A stretch of DNA of 64,000 nucleotides, from NCBI GenBank assembly GCA_012932295.1, contig JAAONU010000006.1, positions 17,686,904 through 17,750,903 of the forward strand, read 5' to 3'. Below, piece by piece: positions 13,050-25,536 of this stretch (within the stretch, counting starts at the first letter, position 1; each line of letters starts with the position of its first letter). The position numbers were made by a program, and so were the translations under genes. The notes beneath the pieces were generated by a model that searched no databases, was not told the origin of the DNA, and saw nothing but the letters and a program-made list of their open reading frames with translations. The stretch comes from Cyclina sinensis (Eukaryota > Mollusca > Bivalvia > Venerida > Veneridae).

Positions 13050-13254
13050 ATGAAGTTTAATTTAAGTAATCGCAAAGTAGACGGAGAGTATGGCTGGATT
13101 GTGGTTTTAATGTCTTTTCTGATTCAAATGGTTGCCGATGGAATCAACTATGCGTTTGGAACTTTGATGGTTGAGTTGTTGGAAGAATTTGATTTGTCTA
13201 GGTCAGAGGTGGCCATCACTGGTTCCGTTTTACCTGGAATGATTGGTATTACAG
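13050..13254 (+). CDS. SLC16 copy A exon 1
   Basis: Start ATG (aagaatgaag) with 68 codons plus 1 base, ending acag|gtaaag. Encodes DGEYGWIVVLMSF, the conserved N-terminal signature and TM1. Length (205 bp) is identical to copy B exon 1. Confidence 0.9.
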
Positions 13255-16200
13255 GTAAAGGGCTTTAATAATAAGAGATTTATAATTGTAACATTATTCT
13301 GTGTCATACAGTGGTACTTCCTACATAGTGGTTTTTGTAAAGTCCATACGTGTTTTTTGTTGGCTCTATAAGTACGTTTCTAATTTTAAAAAGTGTTAAA
13401 ATGTCTGTAGCCATTAAGCAGTATGAAAGTCTTTGTAGCTACTCTGCGCAAGAAAAAAATATTGCAAGTCAGTATTTTCATATTCTTAACATAAAATGTT
13501 GTTTATTATTCATTGCAAACAACAAATTAAAAATAAGAAAAATCCAAAATATTTTCAACACTAAACTTTTCAGATTTCATAAATCTATTTTAAGCGTTTT
13601 GTCTTTCAAGTTTGAATCCGAATGAAGAAGCTTAATACATCTGTAGGTGGGCAAATCTAAATTACTGAAAAACACTATTCACGACAATAAAAATATACCA
13701 ATTTTGTTAAAATTCAATTCCCATTCAATGGAACATCAAATTTCTCTCACAAAAAGTTAATTTAATGAATTTTGCCGCTGTGCAGAACTCTTAAAGTGAT
13801 ATGTATATATTATTCTTAACAGATCAAGGTTACACTCTGTTGTCAAGGCAAATGCAATCAGTGTGTTTGTAAATAAATCTTAGATTCGTTTATTTTGTCG
13901 ATTGTTTTAACAATCTTTACATATTAAACGTTTGTACTTTGTTAGCGTCTATAAACAAACGGATGAAAAAGTCATCCATTCATCAAATCGTTCAAATTAT
14001 TTGGCCAGTTTAGTGCCCTGTTTGAGATAGGACACAAAATGAACCCAAGAAATAAAATGCTTTTAATGTAACCCCTGTAACCAATCCTTATAAGGGTTAC
14101 AAAATTAAGAGCGTTCGTTTTACTGGACTAATTCTGAGTGCCTATGGTACTCAGCACTGTAAAAAATCATTTTTTTATGTATCAGTCTTTTTAATTTCAT
14201 GAACATTTGACAAATTTGAGATTAAAGCCATGGTATAAAATTAGAATAATTGAATTCTAATATCAAAGAAGCATTTTGACATTACAATTTGACGAAATTG
14301 CATAATAAACAAATTTACAAAAGAAAGTTCTAGCAGTTATAGTTGTCTAAGAGGTCATTATTTGCTAGGTTAACAGCCTTTGTTGTAACAAACTGCATGT
14401 GCGTTGCAAACAAATTGGGTCGGCTTATATGAAGTTTTAACTTAACTTTAAAGTAAAAGTTGTATAATCAGACAATATCAGTTTCTTGCTGGATCTTGCT
14501 TTACAAGATTAACTTTCAATACTTGCAAAAGCTGAATAACATCTATTCGATAAAAAGGATATATTATTCGTTTTCACTGGCAAACTAGTAAGTTCCTCTT
14601 TACGCAAAAATATAAATATTTGCAAAATAGATCTCTTTATTTCAGGACCATTTGCGGCAGCATTATGTGACAAATATGGATGTCGTGTTGTTGTTGTAGC
14701 CGGTGCTTTTGTGGCCTGCATCGGTCTTGTAGTCAGTACATTTACGACCAACATTGCCCACATGTACATTTCCTATGGCTTTATCACTGGTAGACGTTTT
14801 AGTTTATGAAAAGACACATTATCAAAACAAAGTAAAAATAAAACAATCAGAGAAAACATGAAGCTGAATAATAAATGACTTACAAATAAAAACTTTTTTT
14901 TTATTTCTAAGTGTTTTGAGTTTTGTTTTATATTATGCATAAAAGTAAAACAAGGGTTTCACTGAGTTCGGGGCAACATACCGTCGAAGTAAGCTATTGA
15001 CACTAAATGACATTTGTCCGAAACATTCATTTTCTGAAAACGTGCAAGTTTAGAACTCTAGGAATGTAAGTTTTACACGTCGCCACTATTGATAACGATC
15101 TGACCAAAGTTTCGTAATTATCCAGAAAGGGATTTCGGACATATGGAGGTGCTAGGAATTATATGCCTCGAACTGTGACCTTGACTTCAAAATAGTGCCT
15201 CCGAAATGTGGGTTATTCACGTTGGCTTAATATCAAAACATTTGATCTAAGTTTCATAAATATCCTTCAAAAGTTTCGAACGATATAGCATATAAAATAT
15301 GATTTATTTCATGGCGTTAAACATTACCTTAATATTAATATTGAATAGATACATCAAAATTTGTCTCCAAATGTGTCGTGTATATATCACTTTGGTATTC
15401 CCACTTGATATTTGTAGGGAATATGTATGGTGGCATATTTCTGTGGTAAGATAACTAGTTAGGGCCGCAAACGCATTCGTGTTAGTGACATAATTTTTGC
15501 GATATTTAAGTGGTTAACTGGTTAACCTTTGAGAAAAGGTTAACCGTAAGATAAATAACTCAAATAATATCCCTGATAGTGCCCAGAACTACCACCAGTT
15601 AAATTCATTCTAAATAAAATTCGCATTACAAATTAATAACTTACTGTTTTAACTTGTAAACTAGATAAAATCCGTTTTACTATTTATTTTAACAGGCTAG
15701 CAACTTACCGTTCGTGTTACCAGTTATTATGTGTCATAATTACAGATATGTAGTATATAGAATTTTATCTTGTTAACCACTTATTTAGCAACATAGTATG
15801 TGGAAACACAATTTGTAACTAGATAACCCATTTGGCAAAAAGATAGTGTTTCAGCTGCAGATAAGATTGGTGTTAACAGTTACTAACTTACTTACAATTG
15901 GTTAACGAGATGATATTCGCGTTACTACTTATTAACTTACTTATTAAATGGTTAACTAAAATTCGCGATATCACTTATTAACTTACCGAATAACTGGTGA
16001 ACTAGATATAACTTACGTTACCCCATATCTCCGAATAAAAAACATAACAACTGGTAAGACGAACGGTAACTAGTTAGCCTGTTAAAATAACAAGTTACAC
16101 GAATTTTATCTAGTTAGCCAGTTAACCAGTAAGCTATTTAGTGGAAATGCGAAAGTTTTCTTGTTATCGTATGAGAAAGAAATATAAAACATTAAGTTAC

Positions 16201-19200
16201 CTGGTGGTAGTTCTGGGCACTATGATCAGGGCTATTATCTGTGTTATCTGTGTTAAGATACTTATCTTACGGTAAAACATTTCACTATCCAGTTAATTGT
16301 CACGAAAATTAGGTGACCAACACAACCGCGTTAGCGAACCTTAATTGGTTTTCTTACGACAGAAATATCTGATATCGAAAGAATAACGTTTAAGTAACAG
16401 TGTATTAAGTTACTTCTTGATTAGATATTTTTCAAATAATTTCTTTTTCTATACATTTTATGCTTAACTTTTGCTTTAATTTGTACCTGTTTTACAGGTA
16501 TTGGTCTTGGACTTATGTATTTACCTGCAAATGCTTGTGTTATATGGTACTTTAACAAATACCGAGGTTTAGCTAACGGCATCGCAGTTTGTGGATCAGG
16601 TAAGTTTTTTTTATGTTTTGTTTGTTTCTGTTTTTCTATTTCTGTCAGGAAATTTGTAACAGATGAGATCATTTCGAGGTATTTTGGAAATAAACGGTTA
16701 GAAACTGCTCTTCAAAACTGTTCACTTATGTGTTTTCACTTGTCTGAGAGTATTGTATTTTTCTTATTTTATAAAGGCAACACGATTTCTATAGACAAAT
16801 CATCTTGATGTATGTATTTGCGAGACGACTATACAGTGTAGATTGCAAACTACTTCTATAGTCCTGGAGAAAACTTTTTGTACTGTGTACTTATACCGAA
16901 ATAATTGTTATTCTACCATTTCAGGGGTAGGAGCTTTTGTTTTCAACAATTTAGGACGTTACCTTATTGACAAGTATGGTTGGAGAGGCTTTGTCTTGCT
17001 AGAGGGTGGCATGGGGCTACAGTGTACGGTGTTTGCTTTGCTTTTAGTGCGACCAATTAGAGAGAAACGACCATCGGAAATTGTTAAAGAAACTGAAGAT
17101 CAAAATGAAACTTCAATCCATGATGGTTCTGCTGTAGATGCTATAAATCCTTCTGGCACTTATAGAGAAGAGAAAGAAAATGAAAATATCAGAAAGTATG
17201 AATTTAACAGAAACTCCACTGATAAACCACGAACATCAATGAAGTCGAAAGTTGAGAGGATGGAATCAAATGGAATTGTACAATTTACAAAAAAGATCAC
17301 TGAAACCTCAAAATCAAGCTCCAGTAATGACAACATCGATAGAAATAAAGAAAAATACATCAATACGTTAACGTCATTTTGTCAATCATTATGCAGCCCA
17401 GACTTACTCCGTGACAGAAGATTTTGGCCTATACTATTTTCAACAGCTGTGATTTTCCTTTCGTTTCGTGTTCCTATGGATTTCACAGCGGATCATGCAA
17501 TACAAGTTGGAATGTCAAAATACCAAGCTTCATGGCTAACGTCGTCTGTAGGTAAAATCAGTTTTATTTGGTTTTTGATTACGTGGAAATGAAATTTGAA
17601 TGTCACAGATAAATACTCTATTATATAATATTTGCTGTTCAGTAACTGGTAAGTACATAATTACATATTGGATCATCATGTTTTGCTTTTATAATGGGGG
17701 TATTAAGGCAATTTATACTAAACAGGGTTACAATATTTTACAAAACGCTATAAAAGTGTAACAGCTATTAAGATATGTACATCTTCTTTAAAGGAAAAAT
17801 CAATACCGTAAATTTACAGTAAAAGGCATTTTACAGCCCAAAATGGAGATGATCCGATTCAGGTATTCTGTAAATCTTCATACTTCCACCTAAAAATGAC
17901 TTAAAGTTACTTCAAACTTTCATAGAATATCAACCTGCATATAGAGATAAATTATTATTGTAATGTGTAGGAAATAGGGAAATGTTTTGATCTGCAGGGG
18001 ATAATTCAAATTTCCACACAGTTCCGTACAAAACCTTAATCATTCCTGTCGCTTATATGTCATTTCTCGAGAGTTTGTAAAGACGTTAGTTTTGGTGGAA
18101 GTATTTTTATTCCAAAATACTGGATACTGTATAATTGGATATTTTCGCTTGTCAAAAAGTTCGAAAAATCACAATGTCAGATTTCGCGGGCGGAAATGTT
18201 CGCGAATCCCAAATCATTGACTGCGTAAAATTTGCACACCCATAATATCATTTGTTGCGGAAAACTCTGAAATTAGTGATATTTTTAACTACCTAGACAG
18301 AAAAATCCTAAAATGATACTAAAAATAGTCGTGATGGAAAATCTGATCTCACATGGGCTTATCTCGAATGGCTTTAGAATGCGAACTACTTATTGTATCA
18401 TTTCAGTCAATTTCGAGCGTTGACATTTTAAAATTATCTGTGTTTACACTTTAAATCACATGTTCTCTGATTAATTTGCATTTAAATCACTTTAATCTAT
18501 CAACTTAACTCATTCCTGATGTTTAAACATACGGTTGACAGGCGCAAATACGTATAAAAATAGTTCCAAATATTGTCATCGTTTGTTAGTATTATTCTTT
18601 GTTCCATGAGTGAGTTAGTGAGTAAACTCGAGAGTTTGGCTATCCCAATCTTCAAACGCCTTCAATGATAGATTCTATTAATACATATCTTATAAACCAC
18701 TTTAATGCAATCATAATGCATTGGTTTCTGATAACAACGGTTTTTCTTTTTAATATCGGGTTAAGCATATTTTGCTGTCAGTTTTGCTCTAAATATGTAA
18801 TTATCAATATGTTGATATATAGGTAACAGCTAATTAACATAGTAATATTACAGTCTAGTATATGAGTTTGTTCACTTTCCTGTGTTATGTTACAAACTCG
18901 CATTCAGTTGGGTGATTACTTTTTATAATTGCACAATGCATCGCTTTGTTACTCTACAAGACTTTGTAAGGTGTGAAAACGACATCAAGTTAATAATTGT
19001 TAATAGTTTATGAATCTGTATATTAGTAAACTACGCAGCGGTTTCTTCCCTTTCAATTACCAAGACTGTCACGTGATGATGATCAAAAAAGACTTTTTTC
19101 AAATTGCATTCTGTTTCAGTTTTATCATTTTAGGCAAATCAGATTGATGCACTGCTTATTTCCATGATCAATTTTTTTATCAAGTTTAAAACTGTTTTTG

Positions 19201-21712
19201 GGAAATTAGATTGTTAAGCTCCTACGCATATGCGTCTGATAATTATTGATCGTAATTGAGTTGTTATCTATTGATAAAACAGACCGACAAATATTTACAG
19301 GATACCAATAGCACATACCAAAACGTCTTTATAAAGGAACAGAAATACAGGAATGGAATTCCTTGAATGCTATTTTTTCTATTTTAACACAGGGATTATG
19401 AGTGCTGTAGGTCGTATATTCTTCGGGTTCCTTACAGACAGGCCATTTGTTAACAGACCAATGATGCTTTTGACTTTATTGTGCTTTGCTGGCATCCTAA
19501 CAGGATTTTCCTTTTTACTTACAACATTCACACTCCGAATGATCTACACGTGTCTATATGGAACGTTAATAGGTGTTTTCTCTTTATCAGTCATATTTTT
19601 AAGTTTTAAACAAAAATTAATATATTTATTTAGAAGAAATCAAATCTGTTATAAAAGAACGTTTTGTATGAAATGCTTTCTAATACACGTTTTTAAAAGA
19701 CTAAGTACACAAGATGCTAGGTACAAAAGCAAACATTAATCTTAAGTTTTATCATCGTTTACATACTTAGTTTAGTTTTTCTACATTATACGTATCTGGC
19801 TAAAAGCTGATAAAATAAAGCTTTCAAAGGACTTTTGACATCAGCTGTATCAATGACTTCAGTAAATTCAGCACATTATGAATTGCAATTGGGAAAACAA
19901 GAACTGATGCAAGACATTTAAGGCTATGTTTAAGTAATATATATAGGTAAATTTTCAAACATTGCAATTAAACAATTAAAAACATTAACCGATGCCAAAA
20001 ACCGTACATTCAGAGACTCCAAATCTTAAGTAACTTTTCTATACTCATCCATAACCTTGCAATCAAATCAGTTTCGCTAACTTGGCATATATTTTGTACT
20101 GTTCCATTTCAACCTCAACTTATTACTGCCAAAAGTCAATACTGACTATACTAGGCATTTGCCTGAGATTTGAACATACAAACCAGAAATTCTTTGTAGC
20201 TTACATTGTGGTCTTGAACACAATACTTCCGTATTAACAGTTACTGCTAGAATGTAAAATTATCTATTACAAAATGGTAGAACTCCCAAAATATCATGAA
20301 TTTAAACCTGTACTAATAATTGTCAGACTGAATATTCTTTCACACACACACACACACACGCACACACACACACACACATAATTTTTTTGGGTTGATGTGT
20401 TTTAGGCTTTTGAAATGCCGTTGAAAATTAATATTTACATGTCGTTTCACCCGTTTATCAATGTAGCGTGCTTTGTATGTAAATGTAAATGATAAATGCT
20501 AGAATGAATGAAGAGATAAACGTTTTTAAAGTGAAGATGAATAATCTCTTTTGCTTTGAAAAACAATTCAGATCTACGTTTCCCTGTGATCTTTCAGGAG
20601 GATATTATATGCTCTTGAATGTTGTACTAGCAGAGGTTTTTGGAACGGAAAGAATTGCAAGATCATTCGGCCTTCTTCTGTTTGTTATTGGAATATCATT
20701 ATCTGTGTCCTCACCATTTTCCGGTATACTTTTTATTCTTTGATGATATTTTGTAAAGTTGGAAACAATGTTTATATATAAATGCTATGTTCAAATGATC
20801 TTACTTTTTCAGACTGCTTACCAAAACCAAGATCTTTCTTGGATACTTTTCCCTTGTACATGTAATTGCAGTTTTGCATTTCAGATCGTTAACAATTTAT
20901 CAAAAAAAAGCTGTTAACGCCTGCAGTCTAATAGATGTAAAAGACAAACGACAGTAAAAACTGTTTATGTATGGAAAAATAGATAGCTGTTTGAAAGCCA
21001 TGTAAGGATATAGCAATTTTACTAACTGGACTGCTAAAAATTAGATTTGGTTTTGTTTGTTATTATTTTTACCAACATGAAGCCCCTTTCCTACGACATC
21101 CCAAGTCAACAAACCTATCTGTATTTCGGGAGGCTTAAACACATAACAAAAAGTTACAGATGTCATGACCACTCTACTACTCTACTGAGGAGCAATGTTC
21201 TATGTATGATTAATTGTACTGAATGCATATTCGGAACCTAGGCAAATAAGTTATAAATTGTTAATAAGTGTACTTACCTTATCGTGAATTTATTAAATAG
21301 ATATAAACTTAAAGGACAGGATATAAATTAAAATAACTGACACCGTTATAAAAAAGTCCACGTAATATTTTATGATAGACTTGCATGTTTATAATAAAAC
21401 AATATCATATTTATTTATTAATAGCTCTAAAACTGTTTACTTAATTGCCAACAATGCCACATGTCGACAGACTTGAAGGCAAAAATACTTGCTGTCAAAC
21501 GGGAAATGTCAGTGCCACTAATATTTATTACAGTGGCTGTGAGTGAGATGCATGAAATTGTATAAAATATTTCATATATTTTAGGTTTTCTCTATGACAA
21601 AACAGGGAGCTATGATGTCACGTTTATCGTTGCTGGATCGGAACTTGTCGTTGGTGGGATCCTCACCATCATCTCAACACATTTCTGCAACAGACAAAGA
21701 GTTACAGAATAA
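13050..21712 (+). CDS. Monocarboxylate-transporter-like protein (SLC16 family), copy A, complete
   Basis: Seven exons (13050-13254, 14646-14789, 16498-16599, 16925-17551, 19393-19572, 20598-20723, 21585-21712) with GT-AG borders, all introns in phase 1, join to 1512 nt: 503 residues plus TAA. The protein shows both SLC16 hallmarks: DGEYGW at residues 11-16 entering TM1, and YFNKYRGLANGIA followed by CGSG at about 134-151 around TM4-5. A charged, Ser/Thr/Asn-rich loop at about 194-316 separates two six-TM halves, the usual MFS layout. Length is normal for the family. SLC16 members carry lactate, pyruvate, ketone bodies, aromatic amino acids or thyroid hormone across the plasma membrane; the substrate here cannot be told. 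Tandem paralogue B starts at 57804. AATAAA at 21901 is a likely poly(A) signal. Confidence 0.9.
13255..14645 (+). other. Intron 1 of SLC16 copy A
   Basis: AT-rich intron; several stretches (for example gtaacccctgtaacc with ataagggttacaaaatta) align with intron 1 of copy B near 58630, showing that the duplication covered non-coding DNA. The open frame at 13350-13625 lies wholly within the intron and is not coding. Confidence 0.7.
14646..14789 (+). CDS. SLC16 copy A exon 2
   Basis: Acceptor atttcag|gacc, donor atcactg|gtagac; 144 bp, phase 1 at both ends. Encodes GPFAAALCDKYGCR and the following membrane segment, the TM2-TM3 region with the D-x-(Y/F)-G-x-R motif between them. Confidence 0.9.
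15435..16368. mobile_element. Foldback/MITE element in intron 2 of SLC16 copy A
   Basis: Ends atatttctgtggtaag (15435) and, inverted, cttacgacagaaatat (ending 16368) form long imperfect inverted repeats. Inside, agtgcccagaactaccacc near 15580 is matched by ggtggtagttctgggcact near 16203. The core is packed with diverged gttaact / agttaac units. Intron 2 of copy B is 733 bp against 1708 bp here and lacks the element, so it inserted after the duplication or was lost from B. No coding capacity. Confidence 0.75.
16498..16599 (+). CDS. SLC16 copy A exon 3
   Basis: Acceptor ttttacag|gtattgg, donor ggatcag|gtaagt; 102 bp, phase 1. Encodes GIGLGLMYLPANACVIWYF then NKYRGLANGIAVCGS, the second family signature. 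The competing open frame on the other strand is a shadow. Confidence 0.9.
16925..17551 (+). CDS. SLC16 copy A exon 4
   Basis: Acceptor catttcag|ggg, donor tctgtag|gtaaaa; 627 bp. Covers residues about 151-360: the end of the first TM half (RYLIDKYGWRG, LLEGGM), the central cytoplasmic loop with acidic, Lys-rich and Ser-rich stretches, and TM7 (RFWPILFSTAVIFLSFRVP). Confidence 0.9.
17552..19392 (+). other. Intron 4 of SLC16 copy A
   Basis: 1841-bp AT-rich intron. Its first 400 bases align with intron 4 of copy B, where two insertions interrupt the match (61879-62612, and from about 62799). No mobile element recognised in this copy. Confidence 0.6.
19393..19572 (+). CDS. SLC16 copy A exon 5
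   Basis: Acceptor taacacag|gga, donor ttaatag|gtgttt; 180 bp, phase 1. Encodes GIMSAVGRIFFGFLTDR and two further hydrophobic segments, the TM8-TM10 region with the MFS G-R-x-x-x-G-x-x-x-D motif. Confidence 0.88.
20121..20154 (-). repeat. 34-base inverted copy of a sequence at 9258-9291
   Basis: ttattactgccaaaagtcaa and the next 14 bases are the exact reverse complement of 9258-9291. It lies in intron 5 of SLC16 copy A, so it is likely the end of a dispersed element. Confidence 0.55.
20341..20379. repeat. (CA)n microsatellite
   Basis: About 19 CA units with one cg interruption, in intron 5 of SLC16 copy A. Confidence 0.9.
20598..20723 (+). CDS. SLC16 copy A exon 6
   Basis: Acceptor gatctttcag|gag, donor ttttccg|gtatac; 126 bp, phase 1. 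Encodes GGYYMLLNVVLAEVFGTER, then GLLLFVIGISLSVSSPFSG, the TM11 region with the family's G-x-x-x-x-x-P-x-x-G pattern. Confidence 0.88.
21585..21712 (+). CDS. SLC16 copy A exon 7 (last coding exon)
   Basis: Acceptor atattttag|gtt; 128 bp ending GTT ACA GAA TAA. Encodes FLYDKTGSYDVTFIVAGSE and TM12, then a short basic tail. The YDKTGSYD-F motif is typical of SLC16 C-termini. Confidence 0.88.
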
Positions 21713-21900
21713 ATGCAGATCTTCTGCCGATACAATCCTTTATCATTTTTACTATGCATTGGTTGTTTTTATAGTGCATGGAACATATGTACGGTATATA
21801 GACCATGTTAACCTCAAATAAGTGGGTTTGTTGGATAACTGATATACTTTTGTTGTTTGTTATTGTTAGGTTAACTATAAGTGTATATAATTATATAATT

Positions 21901-21906
21901 AATAAA
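21901..21906 (+). terminator. Likely poly(A) signal of SLC16 copy A
   Basis: AATAAA about 190 bases after the stop codon, in AT-rich sequence. Confidence 0.5.
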
Positions 21907-23359
21907 GGTATAAATCATTTGTAGATTGTTTTAGAATGTATTTGATAATTGAAAACCCGTGTATGTAACTGCAATGCTATTATGGTTATGCCTGCAACTG
22001 ATTATTCACGTTGAGGAAACACTATTCATAGATGGTGAATGTATGATAAAAAAGGATATCAATTCTGTAAAACATCGAGCGTTTATCGGTTATTAATTTT
22101 ATGTCAATTGCCGGTCTTGACATTTTTCAGAAAATCATCAATGCTTGTTGAAACCCATAGTAAAATGTGTATGTTTTTATTGATTTGGCTAAAGTATTAC
22201 TTCTGAATATCAATCTGTAGAATTATTTTTAAGCAATTTATTCAAAAGAACGAAATGGATTTACTTTCAACTTCTAAATCAAAAGTTTATGTATCAATAT
22301 AACGGACAGATGATGCAATAAGTCACCTGGATTTCTTTTCTGCATTATAATACCGTAATGAGCTGCCCTGGAAACTTTCTCCGTCAAAGTCTAACCCCCA
22401 AAGCTCTTGAGGTTCCCAATATACCGGTAGCCTACAATGAATAACACACACAACCCGGGACTCTATATATCTAATGTGCAATTCGGTTTTGGAGGGTCTG
22501 TCATTGTGAACCTTAGAGCACTACATCTATACCGATGGGCGGACATGATATCGGGATTAAACTTTAAACAAACAATTACGAAGAACCAATAATTCGAGTA
22601 CAAGGACCCTCAATGATGTTATGAGACAAAGAATTGCAGCTGGACATATGTTTTATTGAAATTCACAAAATCTCATTCAGACAGAAGATTACTGCACTTG
22701 TAACGTTGAGCTCAGGGCTTTGTTAGATTTCTGAGCGGGAAATAAATATACGTATACAGTATATCAAAAAGATGTCTTTCTTTCGTGGTATTGATGGTAA
22801 TATACGAATGACATCGTCTCTCCAAAAAGTAAGAGACTACATATGTCGGCGTGTATATCTTGTTCTTTTAAGTCTCCGTACATTTGGCTATTCTTTTAAG
22901 AGTGAGCAGAAACAATTTACATAAGAATTTATCAATCTTGAGCAAATGATGATGATTGTGACAGTAATGATTAAGTTGTTGTAGTAGATGACAGCCTATT
23001 ACTTTATCTTTCAAAAAGTATCTTTGAATGATCACAGTCTCAAATGGCATGTCTTGTCTAGACTACTACAGCCTAAGACAGTTATTTGTCTTTTATGTAT
23101 GTTTTCAATTTACAATAGCTTTTAAATCAGTTCACTGGATAGTGGCAAACTGCACAGAAATAAGAGTTGGCCTGATCAAGTTTAAATATGGGGCAAGACA
23201 ATGTAGCAACAGTTTAAAAGGGCATTTAGCATTGAGTTGGAACAAAAGAAATTTCATTTTATATATCTGGTACTTGACAAAAAGACTCTCGAAGAAATGC
23301 GCCACATCATGTAAAAAGGTTTGAAATTAAAAGATGTGTAACAATTGTGTTCCATTATT
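21907..23359. other. Intergenic between SLC16 copy A and a retroelement fragment
   Basis: No gene recognised. A less AT-rich patch at about 22370-22560 has no recognisable frame or structure. Confidence 0.45.
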
Positions 23360-25090
23360 AGTCTGCCTATTTTAAAAGAGATTTACATACCCGTCTACAT
23401 GTAAAGAATTACCGTTAACGAACTGTAAAGAAATGTTGTGTTTTGTTATCAAATTTGGTTTTTGTTTTAACAAATTAAACGTGCTTATGTAAATTAATGA
23501 AACCTCTGTACCCGAGTCAACTAGTACTGTTTTTTTTCCATTTTTTTTTCTATTTTTATAGTACAAGAATTGGGGTTATCAGCTAATGCTATACAAACTA
23601 TTGCAATTGATAAACTTTTCTTCCTATCATCGACTATATTATGACAGGAAGACTTTAGTTTAAAGCTTTAAAATTGTTTGTGCTGAACTTCTGTGCGCTT
23701 TAACATTCATTTTTAAAATGCCAAAGTTTCCCACAGCTCCAACACTTAATATTACTTTTCTTCTACCAGACCGGTTTTGCTGCGAATTTTGATAATTCAT
23801 GGCAGCACTAGTTTTCGAGGATACAGCGTGCTTCTGCCTTTTACGTGTTCTGCACTCTTTCACATTATGACCTACCCTACGGCAATATTGGCATCGCGTT
23901 TGTGGTCTAACTTGGTGTACTTCCATAGGTTCATGTTAGGGATGTCAAAATTTGTTCATTTAAGCATTCGACTGTTCGGATCATTTTGTATTCGAACGTT
24001 CGAATAACTCATACTAAATTTTTACTGAACTTCTCGACCAAACTCCACGCAGCAGTTACTTCCGTTTTAGTAAATAATCACTGCCGACAGGCATGTCGCT
24101 GATAATGGTCGAAAGTATATAAACAAAATTTTTTTTTTCAAGTTTCTTTTTTTTAATTTTATTAAATCAATGCAATTCCAATTATTACAAAATAAAATAG
24201 AAAAAATGCTTAAAGCACATGCCACCAGCAATAGACGACGCATAGTAACGGTCGTCTGACCAAGGGTGTTAACAGAGGTTTAACACCAGCAACAGTAGGT
24301 TTGAATTCACCTAATTGCAACGCCATTCTTACTTCGTCAATACTTTATGATTTAATTTTGTGATGAAAACAAAATATAAAGAGTTTTTTCCGAGCATTCG
24401 AATGCCAAAAATACATTCGAACGTTCGGCATCTGGTCCGAACGTTCGAAAGTTCACTCACATCCCTTGTTCATGTTTGTCCCTACTATAAAAACCGGCTT
24501 ACTTATTAAATCTTTAATCAAATCGAGATCTGAGATTCTGTTCTCTCAAAGCGGAATTTATGGCAACCTGTAACGTTTGTGGGTTATCATATTACCTTCA
24601 TTTTCAAAACATTATCTGCTAATCCATCAGTAAAATAGCCAAATAACTGACTCTCAATAACTGCTATATTACCAACATATTGATTCTGATCCTGGACAGC
24701 AAAAGCATCTTCTGCTAAAGCTAACATTTGTTCCGCTTAAACATTTATATTTTTCCCAGATGTTTGTTTGATATTTCCTAACAAATATAAAACATGTTGT
24801 GTATCTTATACTTTAGAAAACCTAACAGATAATGCATTTTTAAGCACGGCCCAATGTACAATCTTGATTTTCATTTATAAACCTATGTATAAAGTCAGAA
24901 ACTGGCCCTACTGCAGATTGAAAACAAACCATTTTCTTTCTTTCATCAGTTAATTGGTTAAGATTACGTTTTTTCTATAGATTGTTCCAAAACTTAAATT
25001 CCTTAGAATTTCCATCAAACTCTTTGGTACAACTTGCCCTACATTTTGTGTCCCAACTGCGGTAGAAACAATTTTAATTTTTGGCAAACT
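23360..25090 (-). mobile_element. Decayed LTR-retrotransposon gag/protease fragment
   Basis: On the minus strand, 25090 to 24480 encodes broken Gag-like pieces (FDGNSKEFKFW, LAEDAFAVQDQNQYVGNIA) with stops and frame changes. After the nested MITE comes a zinc knuckle, CQYCRRVGHNVKEC (CX2CX4HX4C), near 23890, then a retropepsin-like LVDSGTEVSLI near 23520. The order Gag, zinc knuckle, protease fits Ty3/Gypsy-like elements. No reverse transcriptase, integrase or LTR pair was seen, so it is a truncated relic. Confidence 0.75.
23937..24467. mobile_element. hAT-like MITE nested in the gag relic
   Basis: 531 bp with inverted ends tagggatgtca and (reversed) aagggatgtga, and further inverted gttcgaacgttcg-type sequence inside. 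It is flanked by a perfect 8-bp duplication, gttcatgt, at 23929-23936 and 24468-24475. An 8-bp target duplication is characteristic of the hAT superfamily. No transposase is encoded. Confidence 0.85.
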
Positions 25091-25536
25091 CGAGGTTCAT
25101 CCTGGTCACGGCACCGTGAAAACCATTGTAACGTAAAAAAGACTAAACACATATAAACGTTTCATAGTGTTTTTAATTGTGATCCATAACTTAACATTTT
25201 ACAAAAAAACATATTTCACGCTTTCTAGACTTCATCCTAGCTCCGCATAAATAAGGGTATATAATTTAACGAAAGATATGTCGAAAAGGCGATAATCATG
25301 TCAAGAACTTAGAGTTTGTCCCTTTTAAAAAGAATTAGAGCCGATGTATAAAATCCCTATATCACCTAAAGCCATCATAAAAAACTTTGGTTAACCTGTC
25401 TTGCGCTTTTCATCTATTTTTTTGCGTTACTGGCAAAATTTTGCTGAATCGACATTTAATGTTGAAAGGTATGTAAAATATATATCAATTTTACAAAAAG
25501 CTTTAGTTTACGTTTGAAGCTAGACTAACAACTTAC

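Noticed and set aside
23360..25090. Domesticated gag-derived gene
   Set aside because: Stops, frame changes and an inserted MITE show a dead fragment.
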